Shown here: piece after piece, positions 23,417 through 31,562 of the stretch
How the letters are laid out: each line of letters starts with the position of its first letter
Numbering within the stretch: the stretch's first letter is position 1
NCBI GenBank assembly: GCA_025765595.1
Contig: JAIVFH010000072.1
Span: 62,001 to 126,000, forward strand
Source of the DNA: Obelidium mucronatum
Taxonomy: Eukaryota; Chytridiomycota; Chytridiomycetes; Chytridiales; Chytriomycetaceae
Direction of reading: 5' to 3'
DNA length: 64,000 nucleotides
Notes under the pieces: model-generated
Told to the model about the DNA's origin: nothing
The model's input: the letters and a program-made list of their open reading frames with translations, nothing else
Database searches by the model: none
Translations under genes and position numbers: made by a program

Positions 23417-26400
23417 ATGCTGCCAACAATAGGCATTCTTTTCTGTGGAACGCTGACGCTAGCAGCGCAGCTAACCATATTTGGGGTGGATTATGATATC
23501 CACACCACAACCCTCATGTTTGTCCTACCGCACTGTTAAAACCATTCCTCACCAAACCTTTAAACTTCCAGCGATTTGAGTCACTCAGGGTTAACAGGAG
23601 AAATTCCCAGAAATCTCGTTGCTTTTGACAACTTACAACATCTGTTTGTTTCAATCATTTTTTTTCCTCTGTTCAGGGTCATATGTTAGTGACACACCAT
23701 TGTTCATACAGAAATCTTTCTCACAATCTCCTCGTTGGAAAAATCCCACCAGAGCTTGGATATCTTACATCCTTGACTTATCTGTAAGACTTCAGCTGTT
23801 GTACCATCTAAACTCTAAAACCCCCCTATCAAGAAATCTGGCAGATAACCAACTCGTCGAACCCATCCCAAAGACTATCCTCAACAACAGAAAAATTACG
23901 TATCTGTATGTATCTAACCCCCCCAAAACTCACCTTTCTTCTAATTGCCATGACAGGAATACCACTGGCAACCGGTTGGTTCATGATAAGCGACAAACCA
24001 GTCCTAGACCGGTCGTCAAACGCCAAGTAGTCGACCCGCCAGTTGATATTCCGCCCGTTGTCAACCCTCCAGTTGATATTCCGCCAGTCGAGGAGCCTCC
24101 GATTGAGATTCCCCCAGTCGTCGAGCCACCGGTTGAGATTCCCCCAGTCGTCGAGCCTCCACTTGAGATTCCGCCAGTCGAGGAGCCTCCGGTTGAGATT
24201 CCCCCAATCGTCGAGCCTCCAGTTGATATTCCGCCAGTCGAGGAGCCTCCGGTTGAGATTCCCCCAGTCGTCGAGCCTCCGGTTGATATTCCCCCAGTCG
24301 TCGAGCCTCCAGTTGATATTCCGCCAGTCGAGGAGCCTCCGGTTGAGATTCCCCCAATCGTCGAGCCTCCAGTTGATATTCCGCCAGTCGAGGAGCCTCC
24401 GGTTGAGATTCCCCCAGTCGTCGAGCCTCCGGTTGATATTCCCCCAGTCGTCGAGCCTCCAGTTGATATTCCGCCAGTCGTGGAGCCTCCGGTTGAGATT
24501 CCCCCAGTCGTCGAGCCTCCACTTGAGATTCCGCCAGTCGAGGAGCCTCCGGTTGAGATTCCCCCAGTCGTGGAGCCTCCGGTTGAGATTCCCCCAGTCG
24601 AGGAGCCTCCAGTTGAGATTCCCCCAGTCGTCGAGCCTCCAGTTGAGATTCCCCCAGTCGTCGAGCCTCCGGTTGAGATTCCCCCAGTCGTCGAGCCTCC
24701 AGTTGATATTCCGCCAGTCGTGGAGCCTCCGGTTGAGATTCCCCCAGTCGAGGAGCCTCCAGTTGAGATTCCCCCAGTCGTCGAGCCTCCAGTTGATATT
24801 CCGCCAGTCGAGGAGCCTCCGGTTGAGATTCCCCCAGTCGTCGAGCCTCCGGTTGATATTCCCCCAGTCGTCGAGCCTCCAGTTGATATTCCGCCAGTCG
24901 AGGAGCCTCCGGTTGAGATTCCCCCAATCGTCGAGCCTCCAGTTGATATTCCGCCAGTCGAGGAGCCTCCGGTTGAGATTCCCCCAGTCGTCGAGCCTCC
25001 GGTTGATATTCCCCCAGTCGTCGAGCCTCCAGTTGATATTCCGCCAGTCGTGGAGCCTCCGGTTGAGATTCCCCCAGTCGTCGAGCCTCCACTTGAGATT
25101 CCGCCAGTCGAGGAGCCTCCGGTTGAGATTCCCCCAGTCGTGGAGCCTCCGGTTGAGATTCCCCCAGTCGAGGAGCCTCCAGTTGAGATTCCCCCAGTCG
25201 TCGAGCCTCCAGTTGAGATTCCCCCAGTCGTCGAGCCTCCGGTTGAGATTCCCCCAGTCGTCGAGCCTCCAGTTGATATTCCGCCAGTCGTGGAGCCTCC
25301 GGTTGAGATTCCCCCAGTCGAGGAGCCTCCAGTTGAGATTCCCCCAGTCGTCGAGCCTCCAGTTGATATTCCGCCAGTCGAGGAGCCTCCGGTTGAGATT
25401 CCCGCAATCGTCGAGCCTCCGGTTGAGATTCCCCCAATCGTCGAGCCTCCAGTTGATATTCCGCCAGTCGAGGAGCCTCCGGTTGAGATTCCCCCAGTCG
25501 TCGAGCCTCCAGTTGATATTCCGCCAGTCGTGGAGCCTCCGGTTGAGATTCCGCCAGTCGAGGAGCCTCCGGTTGAGATTCCCCCAATCGTCGAGCCTCC
25601 AGTTGATATTCCGCCAGTCGAGGAGCCTCCGGTTGAGATTCCCCCAGTCGTCGAGCCTCCAGTTGATATTCCGCCAGTCGAGGAGCCTCCGGTTGAGATT
25701 CCCCCAATCGTCGAGCCTCCAGTTGATATTCCGCCAGTCGAGGAGCCTCCGGTTGAGATTCCCCCAGTCGTCGAGCCTCCAGTTGATATTCCCCCAGTCG
25801 TCGAGCCTCCACTTGAGATTCCGCCAGTCGTCGAGCCTCCACTTGAGATTCCCCCAGTCGTCGAGCCTCCAGTTGATATTCCTCCGGTTGTCAATCCTCC
25901 AGTGGTCAACCCCCCCATTGTCGACCCTCCAGTTGTGAATCCTCCAGTCGTTGACCCTCCTGTTGTGAATCCTCCAGTCGTTGACCCTCCAGTTGTTGAT
26001 CCCCCCGTCGTCGACCCTCCTGTTGTGAATCCTCCAGTCGTCGACCCTCCAGTTGTGAATCCCCCGGTAGTTGATCCTCCAGTTGTCAACCCTCCAGTCG
26101 TCGACCCTCCAGTTGTGAATCCCCCGGTAGTTGATCCTCCAGTCGTCGATCCCCCCGTTGTTGACCCTCCAGTTGTCGACCCTCCTGTTGTGAATCCTCC
26201 AGTCGTCGACCCTCCAGTTGTGAATCCCCCAGTAGTTGATCCTCCAGTTGTCAACCCTCCAGTCGTCGACCCTCCTGTTGTGAATCCCCCAGTTGTCGAC
26301 CCTCCTGTTGTGAATCCCCCAGTAGTTGACCCTCCAGTTGTGAAACCCCCAGTAGTTGACCCTCCAGTTGTCGATCCCCCCGTCGTCGACCCTCCGGTTG

Positions 26401-27985
26401 TCAACCCTCCAGTCGTCGACCCTCCAGTTGTCGATCCCCCCGTGGTCGAACCTCCGGTTGTCAACCCTCCAGTCGTTGACCCTCCTGTTGTGAATCCTCC
26501 TGTTGTGAATCCTCCAGTCGTCGACCCTCCGGTTGTCAACCCTCCAGTCGTTGACCCTCCTGTTGTGAATCCCCCAGTCGTCGACCCTCCTGTTGTGAAT
26601 CCCCCAGTAGTTGACCCTCCAGTTGTGAATCCCCCCGTCGTGCCACCAGTTGTCAATCCCCCCGTTGTCGTTCCACCAGTTGTCAATCCCCCCGTTGTCG
26701 TGCCACCAGTTGTCAATCCCCCTGTTGTTGAACCTCCAGTGGTCCGCCCTCCAGTTGTCAATCCACCGGTAATTAGTCCGAACAAGACATTGATTCCTGT
26801 CACTGCAACGCAAGTGTCTGTTGCCCCGGCTGATCTGAAAGCAGCTGCTGTTGATGGTCCAAAAAACGCAATAGCAGTAAATCGATTCACTGGGAATGAC
26901 ACTGTCATGAAACAAGGAATCACAAATTCTGTTTCAAGTGCAAGTGGTAAAATTGATGAAACTAAATACATTGTTGTGGAAAGTGCGCTGGCAATTGCTC
27001 CTGGTGTGGGTGTTAAGGCTGTGGCTGGTGACTTCCCTGCAGTTGTGCCAGGTGTCCAAGATCCGATAAATGCGGTTTTTGTTACATTGGAAAGCACAAA
27101 GTACAATGTAAGTAAGAATGGATGGGAGTCTATTGATGGTTTTTTTTCTGCAATGCCTAATAATGAATTTAAATGTAGTTTGGCACTGTTTCAAAGGTGG
27201 AAGTATTTGGCACGGCTGGCAGCTTGAACATCACCGGAACTGCACAAGATGCCAAAGGGCTGTCATATGCCTATTTGATTAAAGCAACTGTACCATCTGT
27301 CTGGTACTCATTCAGTCTCAATGAGGCAGCAACAGTGTTGTCTATTGCTATCAATTCCGACAAGGAGCCATTGGGCTTGCTATCATTCCCTGTCACTCGG
27401 GTTGCAGTGAAGCGTGCTGAGGGTGACTTCAAGTTTTTGCAAATTGTAGCACCCATTGTGAAAGATGGAACCACAAAGACAACTCCAAGTGCAGAAGCTG
27501 GTAATACTACCACAACTACAACCACCACTACCACCACTACTACTACTGCTACTGCTACTGCTACTGCTACTGCTACTACTACTGCCACTACGACTACTAC
27601 TGCTACTACTACTGCTACTGCTGCTATAACTACTACTACATCCACGACGACTACCATGACTACTACCACGACTAGTACCACTTCTACTGCAACCACAACT
27701 ACCACTCCAACTACTACTATCAAATCAACGGGAGTGGTGACAACCACAACCACCACAACTGCGACTTCACCAACATCTACTACCACTGCGAAAAAGGCCT
27801 CTGACTATAGTGTGGTTACCAACACCTCTAAAACAAGCAACAAATCTCAAACAACTTCTACTCCTGCTCCCACCACCGAGTATACACCTGCCACAAAGCC
27901 AAGCAATAATATTTATGTATCTTCTGGAACATATACGGAGGCTTTCACGGCCTTGGTTGGTTTATTGATGGCCTGGGTTTTTTGA
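23417..27985 (+). CDS. Cell-surface LRR protein with PEVE-like repeats and GPI-type tail
   Basis: Exons 23417-23517, 23572-23643, 23712-23783, 23834-23905, 23957-27107 and 27179-27985 total 4275 nt (1424 residues plus stop), an exact frame. Exon 1 encodes a hydrophobic leader (MLPTIGILFCGTLTLAA). Exons 2-4 are each exactly 72 nt with phase-2 borders and encode one 24-residue plant-type LRR each (LTGEIPRNL, LVGKIPPEL, LVEPIPKTI). A huge exon follows with PPVEIPPVVE-type repeats, then PPVVNPPVVD repeats. A 200-residue globular segment contains no Cys, and a Thr-dominated mucin-like stalk follows. A hydrophobic end (FTALVGLLMAWVF) without basic residues fits a GPI signal. It is probably a wall-anchored adhesin or receptor. 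Confidence 0.8.
24031..25880 (+). repeat. 30-bp coding tandem repeat (PPVEIPPVVE type)
   Basis: About 61 units of 30 bp, each two 15-bp half-units, coding Pro-Pro-Val-[Glu/Asp]-Ile-Pro-Pro-Val-[Val/Glu]-Glu. Variants are few: GAG/GAT, CCG/CCC, GTC/ATC, TCG/AGG/TGG. The unit length is a multiple of three with few stop-like triplets, so several other frames also stay open. Confidence 0.97.
24211..25403 (+). repeat. 570-bp perfect tandem duplication inside the repeat array
   Basis: The order of unit variants from 24211 recurs exactly with a shift of 570 bp (19 units). It holds until about 25403, where CCCGCAATCG replaces CCCCCAGTCG. Every 30-bp unit compared between the copies was identical. 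Confidence 0.9.
25881..26760 (+). repeat. 15-bp coding tandem repeat (PPVVN/PPVVD)
   Basis: Roughly 58 units of 15 bp coding Pro-Pro-Val-Val-[Asn/Asp]. It is contiguous with the 30-bp array and more diverged at synonymous sites. One spacer irregularity (PPVVPPVV) occurs near 26640. Confidence 0.9.
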
Positions 27986-28135
27986 GTTTTTTTGATGAAA
28001 TTAAAAATAACGTATTTTACGTTTGAAACCCATAATTATTGAACATCAGATTGAACATCACGAAAGAGAATGCAGAGACACTACTAACTAAGAAAGGCAG
28101 ACTAATAAGCAAGGAAACTAAATTATTTTCATACT

Positions 28136-29960
28136 TCATTCCGTCCCTTCCCCAACAAATCCAGATGCAACACCTGCACGACCTTCTGTGGCCAATTCAA
28201 CTGCAGTTTCGCCCAGCTTGACTTCAACACCTGTCCAAGATCTGCTATTATTCAGGTACTCTGCAGCCGCACTGTTCATGGTAAACTTTGAGACCGCACC
28301 AGCAGGTTTCCGAATAGCAACAACGCCGTCAGCGCCAACAACAGCTTCTTCTTCCTCGCCTTCATGATCCTGTGATGGCTCTGCCTGGTACTGCTTTCGC
28401 TGCTTATACCCCCCTGTAATCAACGAAAAGTGCGGCTCATCATCATCAACATCACCACCACCTTCATTTTCAGCAGCAACAGCTTCACCCCCAATCCGAT
28501 CCGCCAATTTCGCCAAATCAGTCTCATATGCACCAGTCCATTCCTTATTGCTCACCAACGCAATTTCAAGCTCAAACGGTGTGACGATTGGTTGCATAAA
28601 CTCCTTGGAATCAACCAACGTGTTCTCTGGACACGCCACCAACACAAACACTTGGATTTCCATAAAGTTACCGAGCTTGGCGGGGGAGGGTTTCCCAACG
28701 GCGATTAGGTATGGTTTCTTGCCTTTGGCAATGATGAGACGTTTTAAGTGTTCAATGAGGGGAAGATAGGAGACTATTTTTTTGGAAAGAATATAAAGGG
28801 GTTAGGTATGATGGAGGGTGAACACCAGAAGGGCCATGTGAGTAGAAAAAAAAGTCTCAGAGTGTCGGTAGTCGTCATGTACCAGGTGTGAAGCCGGTAC
28901 GTTAAGACGGCACTTCCAATTACCGTATGTCATCATAAGAACGAAAAAAAGGGGATAGAGGAATGGGGACAAAAGAAAAGTACATGGAAAACTCACCAAC
29001 GCCCAACGTCCCGACGACAATCCCAATCACATCCGCATCTTTGGCCTTTTGTACCATCACATACCGCCGCCTTAAAAGCTTGTTCACAGAAGCCGTCTCT
29101 TCTCTTGCTACTTTCAATGCAGGGTCGTACGAAAAACTCTGTTGAAAAAAAAATTGGAAAATTTAAAAATTACCGAAAAAAAAAAGATTCAAAAAAAAAG
29201 CAGACAAACCTGGTTCGAGTTATGAGTCATTAGAATATTAGTCAATGTCAAGCTCTCAGCTCCGATATACAAAAGAGTGTATTCACTGAGTTCACGACCT
29301 TCAGGAATAACATACTTGCGGCCATAGGACGTCTTGGAATCATCCGCAGCCGATGAAGAAACAACACCCACTTCTGTATCAATCACTGAAACAACCATGT
29401 CCTTGAACCCATCTGCGCTCAGCCTGGCGGCAATAGAAGGCGCACTGTGGCTATACACAGCGTCAAATACAAATAGAATGGGGGTTGCAAATGGGATCAG
29501 GGTAGACACGGATGTGGATAAATGATCCATATCCACAGGAGGGTTTCCAAACACGTAGAGAACTGGAATACGTGCCGTTCGACTCAAACAGGTGCGACCA
29601 TAGTGGACAACCAAATCAGCATTGACATGCTCAGCAGCTACCTCGTCTACACAGCAACTACCATATGTAGTGTCGGCAAGGATGTAGAAAGTGCGTTTCA
29701 CTGTTGCGTCAGGGGCGTTGGATCTTTGATCTAGCAGCAGGGCGACGTCAGTAGAATAGGCCAAGAGTTCATCAGGAAACTGGAGGGCAATCTAGAGCAG
29801 TGTCAAAAAAGTGCTAGAAAGATGAGTTGGTTTTTGTTTTTGTTTCGCACAAGTGTCAAGGGGAAAAAAAAAAAGAAAAACGTACATTGACATAGGAACC
29901 AGCCAAGACAGTGTCCAACGTCCTCTGGATTTCAAACGTTGTCAATATATCAATAGACAT
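28136..29960 (-). CDS. DPH2: Diphthamide biosynthesis protein 2
   Basis: Partner of the radical-SAM enzyme Dph1 in the first step of diphthamide synthesis on elongation factor 2. The start at 29960 gives MSIDILTTFEIQRTLD. Exon 2 carries IALQFPDELLAYS and the conserved ADTTYGSCCVDE; exon 3 has RRYVMVQKAKDADVIGIVVGTLGV; exon 4 has SYLPLIEHLKRLI, then VFVLVACPENTLVDSKEFM and PFELEIAL. Cys residues at SCC and ACPEN are at family positions. The acidic C-terminal region ends GEGTE. A 5'UTR intron is likely: a perfect GTAAGT donor starts at 30158 and AG acceptors lie just before the ATG. That intron and intron 3 each contain the same snoRNA-like sequence in sense orientation. Confidence 0.93.
28853..28940 (-). 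ncRNA. Box C/D snoRNA-like sequence, copy 1, in DPH2 intron 3
   Basis: Read on the minus strand, C box ATGATGA (28936-28930) and D box CTGA (28860-28857) bound an 80-nt block. Internal D'-like CTGG (28885-28882) and C'-like ATGACGA (28878-28872) lie between them in the canonical order. It sits inside an intron of DPH2 in the same orientation, the usual way fungal and animal intronic snoRNAs are made. Copy 2 differs at one base. The rRNA target was not identified, and a terminal stem is weak. Confidence 0.65.
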
Positions 29961-30030
29961 GATCTGCTAGCAGAAAAGCAACGGTGAGCAAAGAGATCAA
30001 AAAAATCAATCAGTGTTGTGAAAGAGGATG

Positions 30031-30117
30031 ATCTCAGAGTGTCGGTAGTCGTCATGTACCAGGTGTGAAGCCGGCACGTTAAGACGGCACTTCCAATTAC
30101 CGTATGTCATCATAAGA
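30031..30117 (-). ncRNA. Box C/D snoRNA-like sequence, copy 2, in DPH2 5'UTR intron
   Basis: Same 80-nt block as copy 1 with one substitution (in CCGGCACG versus CCGGTACG, plus-strand sense). C box is at 30113-30107 and D box at 30037-30034. It lies between a consensus GTAAGT donor (30158) and the AG before the DPH2 start, so it is probably intronic too. Flanking bases outside the C-to-D block do not match copy 1, which marks the block as the conserved unit. Confidence 0.65.
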
Positions 30118-30180
30118 AAGGGAAACAGACGTGTAACAAGATGGGACTGACAACTTACATGTTGGTTTCTTGAAGATTTT

Positions 30181-30190
30181 TATATAAAAG
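30181..30190 (+). promoter_or_regulatory. TATA box upstream of the first phosphatase gene
   Basis: TATATAAAAG lies 60 bp before the ATG at 30250, a suitable place for a core promoter with a short leader. It would overlap the 5' end of the divergent DPH2 transcript. Confidence 0.5.
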
Positions 30191-30249
30191 ATGCAAAGGA
30201 AAAAAAAACAAAATCTACACCTTTTACAGACATTTACAAATTCAACGAA

Positions 30250-31431
30250 ATGAGTGACGCGCATATTGCCGGTTTGATTGCGCAGCTCCCAGCCGATAAA
30301 CAACACAACACTCCCTGGCTCCGTGCAATCTTGAACCAGAAGCAGGGCTTCAAGCAGCCGAGCCGCATCGAACGGATGCAAGTTGCAGTTGACCAGCGCG
30401 AAGCGGAACGCGTCAAGCAAGCGCTCGCCAACGCGCGTGTGGATAGTTTCAACGGCGCCGAATCGTACGAAGCTTGGCGCCGGTCGCCCAAGCAGCCAGG
30501 AGCGGTGCTTGTTGGCCCACCCGTTGGCGCCAAAGCAAGTGCACAGAACCACCCATTCGGACGTAACCGCTACTCGAACATTTTTCCGTACGACCATGCG
30601 CGTGTGATGTTGACCGGCGCACCGCACGACTACATTAATGCTTCGCTGCTGGACACTGGCGCCCTGGCAAACACTCCTGCTGCTGAGCGGTACATTGCTG
30701 CTCAGGGTCCCTTGAAGAATACTGCGGCTGATTTCTGGCTAATGGCGTGGGAGCAGAACTCACGCGTCATTGTTATGTTGACGGGATGTACCGAAGGTGG
30801 TAGAGACAAGTGCTTTAACTACTGGCCATCCAAAGGAGAGCCGGCATGGTCATTTGAATTCACCGGAGTGATAAGTTTCAATATTGAATGCATTGACGAA
30901 GTCAAGGCTGCCCCTGGTTTAGATGTGCGTTCTTTCAAAGTTGTTGCTACTTCCACGACATCGACCGATTCCGAGAATGCATCAACTGTTGAACGGATTA
31001 TTCGCCAAGTGCATTTTACTTCTTGGCCGGACCACCAATCTTCAGATCCTTCGTCCATTCTTACTGTTATCGATGTTGCCAACAAGTATCAGGACGAGGC
31101 CGCCCTCTCTTCTTTTCCTACGTCCAAGCAAGATGGCTCTATACTGCCGCTTCATACTCCACCTGGTCCGATGATTGTTCATTGTAGTGCTGGTGTTGGA
31201 CGGACAGGAACTTTTGTTGTTATTGACAGTGTCTTGAAGCGCATCAAGAAGAGTGGATTAGATATGAAGTTTGAAGCAATGGATACCGCATCAGACTCTT
31301 TTGACATTGATCCTGTGTATCAGTGCGTCATGACTATTCGTTCGCAACGCGTGATGATGGTCCAAACGATGGAGCAGTTTAAAATTTGTTATGAGGCTAT
31401 CTTGCTTCGTTTGTTGGAATGGAACAAGTAA
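30250..31431 (+). CDS. Classical protein tyrosine phosphatase
   Basis: Intronless 393-residue protein that is almost entirely one PTP domain. It has all the catalytic landmarks: the phosphotyrosine loop NRYSNIFPYD, the DYINAS strand, RYIAAQGP and FWLMAWEQ. The WPD loop is SWPDHQSSDPSS, the P-loop HCSAGVGRTG has its nucleophile at Cys312, and the Q-loop region is VYQCVMTIRSQRVMMVQTMEQF. It should hydrolyse phosphotyrosine through a cysteinyl-phosphate. The N-terminal 90 residues are helical and basic; no signal peptide or membrane segment is seen. A 30-residue insert separates the WPD loop from the P-loop. The next gene downstream encodes a second, larger PTP in the same orientation, so the pair probably arose by tandem duplication. 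Confidence 0.95.
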   Translation: MSDAHIAGLIAQLPADKQHNTPWLRAILNQKQGFKQPSRIERMQVAVDQREAERVKQALANARVDSFNGAESYEAWRRSPKQPGAVLVGPPVGAKASAQNHPFGRNRYSNIFPYDHARVMLTGAPHDYINASLLDTGALANTPAAERYIAAQGPLKNTAADFWLMAWEQNSRVIVMLTGCTEGGRDKCFNYWPSKGEPAWSFEFTGVISFNIECIDEVKAAPGLDVRSFKVVATSTTSTDSENASTVERIIRQVHFTSWPDHQSSDPSSILTVIDVANKYQDEAALSSFPTSKQDGSILPLHTPPGPMIVHCSAGVGRTGTFVVIDSVLKRIKKSGLDMKFEAMDTASDSFDIDPVYQCVMTIRSQRVMMVQTMEQFKICYEAILLRLLEWNK

Positions 31432-31562
31432 ACTTATTGTATTAGGGGTTTTAATGTCTATTATTAATTTTTCGTGGAGATTGGTGATCGATATTTTTAA
31501 ATCCCTGCCGCTGTGTTGACGGCAAACACTTATCGCCAGTTTGAAATACCAGCCGTATTGAA

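Noticed and set aside
23829..26760. CRISPR-like regular repeats
   Set aside because: Units are contiguous with no unique spacers, lie in a coding exon and are in a eukaryotic genome.
23829..27106. Very long open frames on the opposite strand and in a second forward frame across the LRR gene's repeats
   Set aside because: They exist because the 15/30-bp unit is a multiple of three and lacks stop triplets in these registers. They have no conserved start, no flanking exons and absurd composition; only the PPVEI frame joins spliced exons in phase.
27497..27800. Antisense poly-Val frame opposite the Thr-rich stalk
   Set aside because: Mirror image of ACT/ACC Thr codons; no independent evidence.
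28853..30117. The duplicated 80-nt block as a transposon terminal repeat, tRNA or 5S fragment
   Set aside because: No target-site duplication or inverted ends, no tRNA A/B boxes and no match to the remembered 5S sequence; exact C and D boxes at the ends fit a snoRNA better.
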